Below are positions 53,272 to 62,510 of a stretch of DNA of 64,000 bases, in pieces. Position 1 is the stretch's first letter. Every line of letters starts with the position of its first letter. The stretch is from Fictibacillus halophilus. Its GTDB lineage: Bacteria > Bacillota > Bacilli > Bacillales > Fictibacillaceae. The DNA lies in assembly GCF_016401385.1 (NCBI RefSeq), contig NZ_JAEACF010000001.1, positions 2,666,001 through 2,730,000 on the forward strand. The letters run 5' to 3'. The notes beneath the pieces are model-generated. The model saw only the letters and a program-made list of their open reading frames with translations. It was not told where the DNA came from and did no database searches. Position numbers and translations under genes: made by a program.

Positions 53272-53301
53272 TAATATTTACTCCTTTCATATTTAAGTTT
53301 T

Positions 53302-53469
53302 TTATTGAGTTCTTTTTAAAGCTATACTAACTAAATAGCCAGCCATTAACACTAATAATATTGCCACTGGTACGATAATTATTAAACTCTGTACTCTTAT
53401 AGCAACATTTGTACCTAAAGTAACAAAAGATAAAATAATAATAAGGTGCAATAAGTTTTTTAGACTCAT
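53302..53469 (-). CDS. Small two-helix membrane protein, 55 residues
   Basis: ATG 53469 to TAA 53302. It begins MSLKNLLHLIIILSFVTLGT and continues IIIVPVAILLVLMAGYLVSI, ending KRTQ. Its ATG overlaps the stop of precursor B (ATGA), so translation is coupled. Position between two peptide precursors suggests immunity or export, which is an inference. It is the only intact frame of this small cluster. Confidence 0.5.
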   Translation of the reverse strand: MSLKNLLHLIIILSFVTLGTNVAIRVQSLIIIVPVAILLVLMAGYLVSIALKRTQ

Positions 53470-53596
53470 GTTAATTCAGCTCCTACACCAGCACCTGCAG
53501 CAATTTTGCCTTCTCCTATCGTTACACCTGCCCAGAAACTAGCCCCATTAGAATTTAGTTCTCTAACTTAACTTCCTCAAAAAATAAATTTTTCAT
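53466..53596 (-). pseudogene. RiPP-like precursor peptide B, one base missing
   Basis: ATG 53596 follows GGAGG by 8 nt. MKNLFFEEVK is read, then the frame breaks; restoring one A gives VRELNSNGASFWAGVTIGEG and KIAAGAGVGAELT, ending at TGA 53466. The whole would be about 43 residues, an acidic leader followed by a Gly/Ala-rich hydrophobic core. The C-terminal threonine recalls daptide precursors, but no daptide enzymes are in the window. Confidence 0.4.
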
Positions 53597-53789
53597 TAAA
53601 ATACCTCCTCTTCTATTTAAAAGTGTAACTTTCAAAAATACTTCACAAGTATATTTCAATTATATGTTAAATTTAAACATTTTTTAACAATTACCTACAT
53701 ATTTACAAAAAATCCATTTCATCCTTACGATTAATTTATGTTATAAATCTAAATGCACTTCTATGCATAGCATTAAAATAACTTTATGA

Positions 53790-53965
53790 GAAGCTTTAAG
53801 TGCTATACCAATCTTTCTCCTCATCAATATGTGATACGAACGAGGATTGCGCGAAGTAAAGAACTACTTACCAACACCAACCGCTCTCTTTGGGACATCA
53901 GTTATGAAGTGGGATTCAACAACCTGAGTCAGTTTCACCGAAACTTTGTAACTGTGGTAGGCTGT
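53790..53965 (+). pseudogene. AraC-family regulator fragment cut by an IS200-like relic
   Basis: The text FKCYTNLSPHQYVIRTRIAR, SKELLTNTNRSLWDISYEVG, FNNLSQFHRNFV is the second helix-turn-helix of an AraC protein. The beginning is lost and the end stops where the transposase relic begins on the other strand. Confidence 0.6.
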
Positions 53966-54612
53966 ACGCTGTTGCTTCGGAAGGGTTCGCCCGGCACTAC
54001 TTCTACCGGCCCGATCTCAAAGACCTCCTGGTTACCTCCTCTGTTTTTCTTTACCTCTTTATCTATTAATGGATCAATGTATTCCATCATACTTATTTGT
54101 TCTGCGACTACATCATCTTGAATTTGATTACGAATGTATTCTTCTATCACTTTTTTGTTTCTTCCCACTGTATCTACATAAAAACCGGTACACCAAAATT
54201 TTCGGTTCCCGTATCGATACTTCAGGTTAGCGTGCCGATCAAATATCATTAAACTACTTTTTCCTTTTAAGTAGCCTACAAACGCAGATACACTTAGTTT
54301 GGGGTATGCTCACTAACATATGTACATGATCTCGACATGCTGTAGCTTCAATGATTTCTACACCTTTTCTTTCACACAGTGTCCGTAAAATTTCTCCTAT
54401 GTCTTGTATATCACCTGTCTTCTATACTTTGGTGCGAATACGATATGATACTTACATTCTTGTATGCTAAACTATTGATGTCTTTAGACAATGAAAACTC
54501 CTCCGATGCTGGAATATTGGTTGGCGAACCAAATTTATTTTAGCGCCCGGAAGAGTTTTTTAAATGCCACGCTGTAAGCTTTTTGGAACCCTAGGCCTAG
54601 CCTAGGGTTTTC
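53966..54612 (-). mobile_element. tnpA: IS200/IS605-family relic with decayed tnpA
   Basis: On the minus strand the frames read MSKYHIVFAPKYRRQVIYKT (then TAG), GEILRTLCERKGVEIIEATA, CRDHVHMLVSIP (HUH motif), a frameshift, YLKGKSSLMIFDRHANLKYR, and FYVDTVGRNKKVIEEYIRNQ with the catalytic tyrosine. These are the parts of a Y1 transposase, now inactive. At the outer end AACCCTAGGC-CTA-GCCTAGGGTT (54587-54609) is a perfect hairpin of the kind found near the ends of these elements. It interrupts the AraC fragment. Confidence 0.75.
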
Positions 54613-54625
54613 GATTTTATAACAA

Positions 54626-54665
54626 GAACAGGAAGCAAGGGGAACCGTCCCCTTGCTTCCTGTTC
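54626..54665 (-). terminator. Long perfect hairpin after the GH114 gene
   Basis: A 17-bp perfect stem (GAACAGGAAGCAAGGGG and its complement) with a 6-nt loop, 2 nt beyond the stop codon; followed on the minus strand by TTGTTAT. GGGGACGGTTC inside it recurs in part at 62.53 kb. Confidence 0.7.
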
Positions 54666-54667
54666 AA

Positions 54668-55507
54668 TTAAAATACATCATAAGACTTCTTATCATGGTA
54701 ATGCAAAAAGTTAAATTTCTTCGCATAATTTTTACTTTTATGTTCTGTTTTCGTAGAAACCGTCAAGACTTGAGTTTTACCCAATTGTTGAATTTTTTTA
54801 AGCTTCTCAATCTGAACTTGAGCCCACTCATCTTTTGAAACTTCACTATAATCAAAACCTTCCCACATGAAACCATCCATGTATTTATGCGTATGCTGAA
54901 TGGTCTCCATCCCCCAGTTTTGTACCATTAAGAGATTCGGGAAATTTTGATGGCTTTTATCTAAGAAAGCAAGAAGTCCATCTAGTTGGTTTTTATATAT
55001 GACTGCGTTTTGTTCCAAATGTTCGTTGTCAATGTTTCCAACGGTATCAAAAAAAACGCCGTCCATTCCTTTAGAAGAAACTTGTCTTTCCATTTCATCT
55101 ATGAGAACTTGGTGATAGTGATTACTTGCAATATCCATCAGATAAGAATCCCATTGCTCATAATGAACTTTAGCACCATTTCTTTTAAAATAGTCATGCT
55201 CAGCTAGAAGCTCAGACCTTAGTTCGTTCCACGTTGGTGTTTCCATAACGCTAATATAACCAAGAACGATCGTACCGTTTTCTTGCAGATATTGAACTTG
55301 CTCTTTACTGTATAACTGTGGTTCAATCACAACTAAATCATATTCTTTTAACTTCTTTAGTATACGATCTGTTGGTGCCGAGTAATAAATTTTGTAATTT
55401 TTAACCTGTTGCAAAGTACTTTGTCCCTCTTGAGCAAAACTGTGTTTAGGAGATAATGATAAAAATCCCAAAGTAAAAATTGCCATGATTAATAACCACT
55501 TTTTCAT
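54668..55507 (-). CDS. GH114 endo-alpha-1,4-polygalactosaminidase-like hydrolase of the Pel locus
   Basis: 279 residues; a signal peptide (MKKWLLIMAIFTLGFLSLSP, cut after FAQ) and a GH114 barrel: YKIYYSAPTD, IEPQLYSKEQV, GYISVMETPTW, MDGVFFDTVGNID (catalytic aspartate region), FMWEGFDYSEV. It matches the hydrolase part of Pseudomonas PelA, which cuts Pel (galactosamine-rich) polysaccharide. In this organism it is a separate secreted protein encoded after pelG. GGGGG before ATG 55507 lies within a hairpin controlled by a c-di-GMP riboswitch. Confidence 0.9.
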   Translation of the reverse strand: MKKWLLIMAIFTLGFLSLSPKHSFAQEGQSTLQQVKNYKIYYSAPTDRILKKLKEYDLVVIEPQLYSKEQVQYLQENGTIVLGYISVMETPTWNELRSELLAEHDYFKRNGAKVHYEQWDSYLMDIASNHYHQVLIDEMERQVSSKGMDGVFFDTVGNIDNEHLEQNAVIYKNQLDGLLAFLDKSHQNFPNLLMVQNWGMETIQHTHKYMDGFMWEGFDYSEVSKDEWAQVQIEKLKKIQQLGKTQVLTVSTKTEHKSKNYAKKFNFLHYHDKKSYDVF

Positions 55508-55532
55508 AAAAATTCCCCCGATTTATACGAGG

Positions 55533-55630
55533 GATGGGTTGGTTTCGCGGACTGGCAATCTTTATCCTATTTTTAGAATCGAAGACCCATATCTTTGCGT
55601 CCTTGGCTTTCACCAAGTTTGCCCATCACC
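55533..55630 (-). promoter_or_regulatory. c-di-GMP-I (GEMM) riboswitch upstream of the GH114 hydrolase gene
   Basis: On the minus strand: P1 GATGGG (55627-55622) pairs with CCCATC (55538-55533). Within lie GGCAAACTTGG, a stem CTTGG-TGAAAG-CCAAG with a GAAA-type loop, then GGACGCAAAG, the hallmarks of the GEMM aptamer. Directly after, CCCTCG pairs with CGGGGG, which is the ribosome site of the gene and is followed by AATTTTT, so it can act as a sequestering hairpin or a terminator. Aptamer folding and this hairpin are close enough to exclude one another. Confidence 0.88.
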
Positions 55631-55693
55631 ACAGTATTAAATTAATTATTTCCATCTTATAGGTTTTGAATTCAGAAAACAATAGCTATCCGT

Positions 55694-57145
55694 CTAATTT
55701 TTAGAAAAATTAGAAATAATTTTTTCTAAAGAATTCTGATAGTGTTTTGGATCTCTTTTTGTAAAGATATAAAAATCAGCTTCTGCTACATATGATATTA
55801 GTCGAAGTCCTCCGTATGTAAAAGAACACGCAGCTCCCACAGCTACTCCTACTCCGTACCAATCAAACCCGAGCGGCAGCAACATAAGAGTAAGTATAGA
55901 GGTTACGATAAAGAATATGAAAGTTGTTACATACGCTCCTCTTCGGTCATCAAAATATAGATGCAGAAGGGAAAGTGTTAATACAAGACTGATTGAAAAG
56001 ACCGCTACTAATGTAATCGGCATTAAATCAAAGAAGTCCGCTTTCCATTCGAACCACGTAACAAACCTCGGCAGTAATAGAAGGACAAGCAGTGTAAATA
56101 ACCCTTGCGTTCTGATAAGGCGAATCACTTCTTCTTTTAGTACTCTGATCATTATTTTCTTACTCTCTTGTATTTGAGCTAAATTGCCGCCTTCATTTAT
56201 AAATCCATAAAACGTCCAATATTTTTTATAGAACCTTGTTTCAATCGAGATTACAAATGTCATCATCGTAGGGATGATGGTTAAAAACGACCAAAAAAGA
56301 GCTGTGTCATAATCAGGGTGATAACGGAAAGTCTCTTGAACAATCACAGATCCTTCACCAAACCAAATTATCCAGTTACTTACCCAAAGTCCCAAACTAT
56401 AAAAGATACCTGTGAAAAGTAAGTCAGGGTATTTGTAGGTATATTTGATAAATCCCCATTGGTTACCTATAGGTCGGTCTGGAAAGCTGGTTAGTAGATG
56501 ATAAAGAAGCCAAAGAAGTGTTACGAGCATCCCCAATGTAAAAACAAATAGCATAACAGCCGCTCCTTTAATAACGGGAAGAGAACGGACAAACTCTCCG
56601 ATGGGTAACACCCAAAAGCCAACGATTGTTAAGGATCCTCCGAAGAAAAAGGCATACACAATATTCATATATTCTTTTGTTGCCGTGCTGTATAAAAACA
56701 GTACCCAAATGAGGTTCATGATCAGAAACAATATTAAGACAATCCAGTCGTACCAAAATGGTATAGGGCTTAGCATAGCAAAGGGTAGCCATAACAATAG
56801 TGCTAAACCACATGTCACTTTTGCCAACCCTATACTTGTTGAAGCCACATCTTCAATTTTTCCCGAATAGAACAGATCTGCTATATACCTCGTAACTAAG
56901 AGTTGAAGGGAAAAATAGATCACTTGTGAAAAAATAAACGTGTAGGAGATGGACACGACAAACAATTCTCTTGTACGACGATCTATATCGTAATGCTGCA
57001 TCCCCCATTGCAAAAGAGTGAGGATCACAATGGTGATCAACCAAGGTCCTGAAGTTAATAGGATAGTAAATCCATATGCCTTTGCTCTACTTGAAAAGTA
57101 ATCTTCTTGAAACATCTTATGAAGTTGAAAGCCTATTCCTGCCAT
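55694..57145 (-). CDS. pelG: PelG-like exopolysaccharide transporter
   Basis: 483 residues with about twelve hydrophobic helices; the start MAGIGFQLHKMFQEDYFSSR is characteristic of PelG, a MOP/polysaccharide-type membrane protein thought to move Pel across the membrane. The start lies 13 nt inside the end of pelF, typical for this operon. There is no outer membrane partner (PelB, PelC), as expected in a Gram-positive. Confidence 0.9.
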   Translation of the reverse strand: MAGIGFQLHKMFQEDYFSSRAKAYGFTILLTSGPWLITIVILTLLQWGMQHYDIDRRTRELFVVSISYTFIFSQVIYFSLQLLVTRYIADLFYSGKIEDVASTSIGLAKVTCGLALLLWLPFAMLSPIPFWYDWIVLILFLIMNLIWVLFLYSTATKEYMNIVYAFFFGGSLTIVGFWVLPIGEFVRSLPVIKGAAVMLFVFTLGMLVTLLWLLYHLLTSFPDRPIGNQWGFIKYTYKYPDLLFTGIFYSLGLWVSNWIIWFGEGSVIVQETFRYHPDYDTALFWSFLTIIPTMMTFVISIETRFYKKYWTFYGFINEGGNLAQIQESKKIMIRVLKEEVIRLIRTQGLFTLLVLLLLPRFVTWFEWKADFFDLMPITLVAVFSISLVLTLSLLHLYFDDRRGAYVTTFIFFIVTSILTLMLLPLGFDWYGVGVAVGAACSFTYGGLRLISYVAEADFYIFTKRDPKHYQNSLEKIISNFSKN

Positions 57146-58560
57146 TGTTTTTCGTGACCTACTTCCTTATAAAGAGAACGATATCTCTCAATGACTTCAC
57201 TGAGCTGATATCGATGCTTGACTCGATTGAAACCGTTTCTGCCATGAAGTTCGATTAGTGATGGTTCTTCTACATACTTTTCTATACTTTCTGCCACTTT
57301 TCTAGGATTTACCGGAGGAACAATGAAACCTGCTGGTCCGAATAAATCGATGGCACCACCTGTTATCAGTTCTTCACAATCTCCAACATTTGTACTAACA
57401 AATGGAATACCAGCCGCTAAACCTTCTAAAATGGCTAAAGGCTGCCCTTCTGAAATGCTTGTTAACAATAATACATCCATTTCCATTAACTTCGATTGCA
57501 CATTGACTTTACCTGTAAATGTAATACATTGCTTTAAACCTAGTTCGTTTAATAAGTTTTCGCATTCGCTAACATATTCTTTATCCTCATCTAAGGGGCC
57601 AAATATATGTAAGTGAAAAGGAATATTCCGTTTTCGTAACATATCGGCGGCGTAAATCATGGTTATGATATCTTTTATCGGGACTACTCTTACAATGGCC
57701 CCTAACTGCATCGGATTTTCATCCGAAAAATGCTTCCTTTTTAATGAGTAATCAGATAGAGTCACCCCGTTTGCAATAACGAGCTGCTTAGATTTCGGTG
57801 CTCCCAAACGCTCTTGAATCTTTGCATTCTTATGGAAAAGCGTAATTAACTGTTCGGCACGATGGTACGCGAGTTGACTTAGAAAATAAAAAAATTGAAT
57901 CCATCTGCTTTTATAAATCATAGGTATCCAATCTGACTTTAAAATTTCCTCTTCTCGTTCTCGAGAGTAGATCCCATGTTCAGTAACAAGTAGAGGAATT
58001 TCTTGTTTTGCTGAAAGATAAGCTCCCAAAACTCCCGCATACCCAGTAGATGCTGTATGCAAAAGGTCATATTCCTCAAATTCGCTTTGAAGAAGATGAA
58101 GAATTGGCTCATATTTATTGCGAATCATCCAGAAATAATCAATAAAAGAACTTTGTAGTTTTTCTTCTTTATAACAGGTCTGAACAATTTCCCAGAATTC
58201 ATGACTTCTAAAAAATCCAGATGGATTGCCCATGATACTTGTATCACCTATGAAACGCATAGCTTTTCCGGAAGTATCTTTGGACATAAAGAAGGAAAGT
58301 AGATCTTCTCTGTTTTCATCCGTTAAACGGGGACATATCGGTCGTTGTTCTTCTACTTCCAACTTATAGACTTTAACTGACTTTGCGTTAACAGGAAGTT
58401 CGTATCTCCAGTCTTCTTTCGTCGTTCGGGATCCACTTGGCATAATAGAGATAATGGTGAAATCAAACTCAGGCATTTTAGTAATAAGAGTATGTATCCA
58501 CGAAGAAACCCCTCCACTAACAAAGGGGTAACTACCCTCGGCAACGATTGCTATTTTCAC
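57133..58560 (-). CDS. pelF: PelF-like GT4 glycosyltransferase
   Basis: I prefer GTG 58560 (MKIAIVAEGSYPFVSGGVSS), 6 nt after GAGG, which begins right after the pelA stop; a GTG 12 nt further up is possible. About 475 residues with the GT-B pattern: N-terminal SGGVSSWIH, LLVTEHGIYSREREEE, and the nucleotide-sugar site ISEGQPLAILEGLAAGIPFV. PelF polymerises the Pel sugar from UDP-linked precursors in the cytosol. The gene is in order with pelA and pelG. Confidence 0.92.
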   Translation of the reverse strand: MKIAIVAEGSYPFVSGGVSSWIHTLITKMPEFDFTIISIMPSGSRTTKEDWRYELPVNAKSVKVYKLEVEEQRPICPRLTDENREDLLSFFMSKDTSGKAMRFIGDTSIMGNPSGFFRSHEFWEIVQTCYKEEKLQSSFIDYFWMIRNKYEPILHLLQSEFEEYDLLHTASTGYAGVLGAYLSAKQEIPLLVTEHGIYSREREEEILKSDWIPMIYKSRWIQFFYFLSQLAYHRAEQLITLFHKNAKIQERLGAPKSKQLVIANGVTLSDYSLKRKHFSDENPMQLGAIVRVVPIKDIITMIYAADMLRKRNIPFHLHIFGPLDEDKEYVSECENLLNELGLKQCITFTGKVNVQSKLMEMDVLLLTSISEGQPLAILEGLAAGIPFVSTNVGDCEELITGGAIDLFGPAGFIVPPVNPRKVAESIEKYVEEPSLIELHGRNGFNRVKHRYQLSEVIERYRSLYKEVGHEKQWQE

Positions 58561-58561
58561 C

Positions 58562-60400
58562 TTATACCTCACCTCTTTTAATAGGGACTACCGTTTTACC
58601 TTTATAAGTTTCAATCGTATATAGTCCTCTAATCCCCTTTATGTTTGCAACGTTGTACCCATCAAAAGCACCGGTTTCCAATGTTTCATTGTCATTGAGT
58701 CGGATTAGAAAAACACTCGGTGACACTAAATTTTCACCATAAAGAAGAATATGGTTCTCTCGGTAGTTCACCTTCATTTTAGATTGGCTATAACCCGTGT
58801 ATAACTGCTTTGCTTCTTGTGCTGTTACCCCTTTTAAAAAAGGATAGGTTTCATAAATCTTCTTCAGATGACGATCCAGTTCAACATTTAAGTATGGCCA
58901 TTTGTACCCTTTATTTCGATAGGAATCCAACAAATCGTCTGGGTGAATAAAGTGTGATAGGATTCCAGCATTAGCTAGCGCGTCTGCATATGAAAATTGC
59001 TCATACCTATCAGGAACATATCCACTGGATACACGAGGTAGATGAAAATAACCTGAGTTGTTCTCATCGTAACCAAATTCTTGAATGTAGGAACCTTGTT
59101 CAGTACCGCCTAGATATAAAGAAGAGATTGTATCAATAGAAGGTGCACTTCTCTTCAATGCTTTAAGTCCAGTTGTATTAATAACATTTGAAGGAGGTAC
59201 ATAGGTTCTAAGCGTATAATTAGGAAATAAGTGCTCATGCATCTTCGTGACTTGTGATGTTGCGTTCTCCATCTGTTCCTGATCTTTCCAAGGGATGTAT
59301 TCAAACTCTTCATCAATTGGTTCGCTCTCAGTCACGAGAGATTGATGATTATATCCATGCAGACTTAACTCATCTCCATTTTGTATTGCATCTCGGCCGT
59401 AAAATAAGAATTTTGCTTGGTTTTGTTTAATTAACTGTTCGGTGTTCATCGTCTGATCAGCTCGATACGTCCCGATGAAAGCATGTGTATATTTTAAATC
59501 GTATTTTCTCTGTAAATCCTTCATATCCGGCCACCAGATGTTCTTATAAAAAGAACTCACACTCCGATCAAAGATAGGAGAAATATTTTCATGATCACCG
59601 TCAGGAAATGGAGAAGGGAAATCGTCAATAAAAAAGACACTCATTTCAAGTCTGCCAGAAACAAACCTTGGAGGCAGTAGTGACAATGATTGTAACAACA
59701 AACCTCTCGATCCCTTTCCTTGAAGCATTGTACCATTCCAATACGCTACTTTACCTTTTCCGTAGGAATGGTACCAAAGTATAGGTGTTCCTTGGCTTTC
59801 CACATAAACTTCACTGTCTTTCTGTAGGGTAAGATCAAGAGAATTATTCGGGATCTTACCTTCTTTATCTTCAATATTAGGATATATAGGAGCAAATGAC
59901 TTAGTAAACGTAATCCCGTTCAAATCATCTTTATGATACCCGTTAACCTGTTCAATCCCCATTACATCATTTAAGCCAGGATGAAAAAAACGTAGTCCTA
60001 CGAATAGCCTTCCCCCATCATTAACAAAATTCCGAATATTATTTTCTTCTGCTATTGCTATTTTTTCGTCTAGAATAACAACGATCGTATAGGGAGAAAC
60101 CGTGACTTGTTCTAAAGAATCAATGTAGGTGTAAGACAATTTAGCAAGTTCGAGTGATTTTTCGAGGTGGAGTTTGGAGGGATTGTTCTTAAATGATTCG
60201 TCGTTACCTAACACGAGAATGTTAAGATGATCGCCTTTACCAGCCGCCGATGCAGTAGGAAGAAATTCTTGTTTCTTCGTCTTTATCTCTTGTTGCGAAA
60301 AAAGCCAGTGAACCTCTCCGATTCTGGAAACTTGTACAACGATTATACATAGTACGGTGATCAGCATAACTGACCAAACAACTTTATTGGTATCTTTCAT
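58562..60400 (-). CDS. pelA: PelA deacetylase-like membrane protein (DUF2194 type)
   Basis: 612 residues: one N-terminal helix (about 8-25), a beta-type domain (50-230), then a polysaccharide deacetylase-like barrel with FFIDDFPSPFPDGDHENISP and HGYNHQSLVTE, whose aspartate and histidines look like metal ligands. This corresponds to the deacetylase module (PelA-DA) of the Gram-positive Pel locus of B. cereus, which lacks the hydrolase module; that module is the separate GH114 gene here. It would act outside on N-acetylgalactosamine units. Confidence 0.85.
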   Translation of the reverse strand: MKDTNKVVWSVMLITVLCIIVVQVSRIGEVHWLFSQQEIKTKKQEFLPTASAAGKGDHLNILVLGNDESFKNNPSKLHLEKSLELAKLSYTYIDSLEQVTVSPYTIVVILDEKIAIAEENNIRNFVNDGGRLFVGLRFFHPGLNDVMGIEQVNGYHKDDLNGITFTKSFAPIYPNIEDKEGKIPNNSLDLTLQKDSEVYVESQGTPILWYHSYGKGKVAYWNGTMLQGKGSRGLLLQSLSLLPPRFVSGRLEMSVFFIDDFPSPFPDGDHENISPIFDRSVSSFYKNIWWPDMKDLQRKYDLKYTHAFIGTYRADQTMNTEQLIKQNQAKFLFYGRDAIQNGDELSLHGYNHQSLVTESEPIDEEFEYIPWKDQEQMENATSQVTKMHEHLFPNYTLRTYVPPSNVINTTGLKALKRSAPSIDTISSLYLGGTEQGSYIQEFGYDENNSGYFHLPRVSSGYVPDRYEQFSYADALANAGILSHFIHPDDLLDSYRNKGYKWPYLNVELDRHLKKIYETYPFLKGVTAQEAKQLYTGYSQSKMKVNYRENHILLYGENLVSPSVFLIRLNDNETLETGAFDGYNVANIKGIRGLYTIETYKGKTVVPIKRGEV

Positions 60401-60406
60401 CTTTTT

Positions 60407-61291
60407 TCATCCCTTTATTAGATCTACTACTGACTGTAGCCTCACTGGAATTTTTGCTGAGTAGTGGTTCTCGATTTTTGTTAAAACGGTATTCAATTTA
60501 ATCTTTTCATGAGTGACATAATAATTGTTGAGCAGAATGAAGTAGCATTCAGTCGAATTTGGAAAGTCAGAGATAACCTTTTCAGACAAGGAAACAGCCT
60601 GATTTTTTTTACTGTTTTCCCAGTAGTACAGTGCTAATTGTTCATAAAACAAAGTCTCTCTTGGATAATGCTTAATAGCCTCTCTTAAGAGGTTTTCATA
60701 GACGTCCTTTTTTTCTTTCAGCAACGTATCAGAAACAATATCACTCGTAAGGTATTCTTTATACACATACAAAATATTTTTGTAACCTTGTAAACTGCTA
60801 GTCTCACTGAGCATCTTATGAATGATTGTTTCATATCGTTTATTTAACAGATTTAGTGCAGTAGCTGCATAATGAGCAGTTTCTCTATTTTGTTGCACGA
60901 CCGCTGCTTTTAAATAGCGTCCTTGTTCAGGTATTTTGTTCTCCATTAACCGGACGACTAAGTCTTTTCCGATATCATCAACCGTTTGCACTCCAGCAAA
61001 AAAGGGAATAGATTCTCTTCTTTTTAACGAGAGTAGCCCGATTTCGTTAAAATTGTTTACATAAAAACGTTCATGATGAATATACCGTTTTTCTTTCCCC
61101 TTTCGATCTGAGAGCTTTATGACCAACCAAACTCCTAATGCTCCTAGTATAGGAATGACGAAACTAATAGCCAACAGCCAAAAATACTCTATGTTCCTTT
61201 CTGTGTGGTCACTCCTTTTTTGAAGCAACTTATTTATGATTAAAACAAGAAGACTGTTTATCACATAAAGGATAAAAAAATAGTTCATCAT
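60407..61291 (-). CDS. pelE: PelE-like membrane protein with TPR-like repeats
   Basis: 294 residues. Two hydrophobic helices (about 3-17 and 35-60), a linker, then helical repeats (about 100-290, LFYEQLALYYWENSKKNQAV is TPR-like). PelE has this two-helix plus TPR layout and bridges PelD and the rest of the synthase. pelD ends 1 nt before its start and pelA begins 6 nt after its stop. Confidence 0.85.
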   Translation of the reverse strand: MMNYFFILYVINSLLVLIINKLLQKRSDHTERNIEYFWLLAISFVIPILGALGVWLVIKLSDRKGKEKRYIHHERFYVNNFNEIGLLSLKRRESIPFFAGVQTVDDIGKDLVVRLMENKIPEQGRYLKAAVVQQNRETAHYAATALNLLNKRYETIIHKMLSETSSLQGYKNILYVYKEYLTSDIVSDTLLKEKKDVYENLLREAIKHYPRETLFYEQLALYYWENSKKNQAVSLSEKVISDFPNSTECYFILLNNYYVTHEKIKLNTVLTKIENHYSAKIPVRLQSVVDLIKG

Positions 61292-61292
61292 A

Positions 61293-62510
61293 TCAGTTCA
61301 GAACCCCCAACACCACTTCTTTTAATCTGTCCTCAATGACCTTTACATTTTCTTTAGACGTTCCGGGCAATAGAATAATTAAATGGCTTGATCTGGGATT
61401 ATAGGAGATTAAGTCAACTTCTCTTAAATACTTTCTTAGTATTGTTTCTAAACGCTGCAGAACAGGAAGGTTTAATGGATCAGTTTTAAAGTAGACATAA
61501 CAATAGGGAACATGAAATTCCACTAATCTCGCTTTCTCAATTTTAATTCGTTCTTTAAAAGAGGAAGGTTTAAACACTTTCGTATGTTGATAGTATTGCT
61601 GTTGTTCTTGTTTTTCAGACTTATGCCAAGTCTTTGTTAATTGTTCCGATATGATTTCTATCAACATATGTAACATAGAAAGACCTTCATTGCTTAACCG
61701 AGCAAGGTCTAGCTCCTGTATAACAATAATCTGTCTAATTTGATTATTGATTTTTATTGGAGCTGCTAACAAGGGTGCATTCTCTTCATCTGTTATACGC
61801 CGAACCGTAATGCTTTCGTCTTGAATCAATCGTTCATAGAACATTGGTGCTGAATCAATAAATATCGTTTGAGGTAAAAGTTTCCCCGATCCCTTTCTCA
61901 CCTTTATACGCAAAGCTCTTAAACTCTGATCGACATGGTAGATTCCGAGCGTCTTTGCACCGTAATAAGTCTCAAGCGTTTTAGCCACCTCATTAATGAA
62001 CATCTCAATATGATCTTGATCTAGTGCTTGCAGCATCTTATAAACGTTAATCATTGTCATTTCTGAAGCAAGAATTTTTTTCTCTAAAACATCGTTTGTT
62101 TCGTTCACTGTGTATAAGGTCGTAACAGCTTGTTCAAGCTGCACTTGAAGCTCTTCTCTCTCCGACTCCTTATCCTCATACCTCTCTCTGTATCTAGTAG
62201 AGTAAATGCCACTAATATAAGCGGTTAATAGATAGATGATGGCAGAGATAGAGAAATTCCCAAAGAAGATAAAAGAGTAAACATCTTCGTTACTGCTCCA
62301 AACATTCATGATATGTAAAGTTAATATAACCCCTGTTATGACCAACCCGTAAAGAATCCCATACCTTATACCAATTAAGAGCACGATAATCACATAGGGA
62401 CTTCCAGATAACTCAGCAAACGAAAAAACATAAAATTCTATGATGAAAAGGATGATGGATATAACGAATAGTTCCGACCACTTTATCCATTTTTTATTTA
62501 TTTTATACAT
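61293..62510 (-). CDS. pelD: PelD-like c-di-GMP receptor (membrane, GAF, degenerate GGDEF)
   Basis: 405 residues; AGGAG 9 nt before ATG 62510. Four hydrophobic helices (about 14-105), a short coil (110-150), a GAF domain (about 155-285) and a C-terminal GGDEF-like domain without a GGDEF motif. Arg363-Glu-Val-Asp366 forms RxxD, the inhibitory-site motif by which Pseudomonas PelD (R367, D370) binds c-di-GMP. Pel synthesis should thus be switched on by c-di-GMP. First gene of the operon. Confidence 0.9.
   Translation of the reverse strand: MYKINKKWIKWSELFVISIILFIIEFYVFSFAELSGSPYVIIVLLIGIRYGILYGLVITGVILTLHIMNVWSSNEDVYSFIFFGNFSISAIIYLLTAYISGIYSTRYRERYEDKESEREELQVQLEQAVTTLYTVNETNDVLEKKILASEMTMINVYKMLQALDQDHIEMFINEVAKTLETYYGAKTLGIYHVDQSLRALRIKVRKGSGKLLPQTIFIDSAPMFYERLIQDESITVRRITDEENAPLLAAPIKINNQIRQIIVIQELDLARLSNEGLSMLHMLIEIISEQLTKTWHKSEKQEQQQYYQHTKVFKPSSFKERIKIEKARLVEFHVPYCYVYFKTDPLNLPVLQRLETILRKYLREVDLISYNPRSSHLIILLPGTSKENVKVIEDRLKEVVLGVLN

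Noticed and set aside
53177..53596. Firm call of a daptide cluster
   Set aside because: Only the C-terminal Thr and hydrophobic cores fit; none of the daptide enzymes is in the window.
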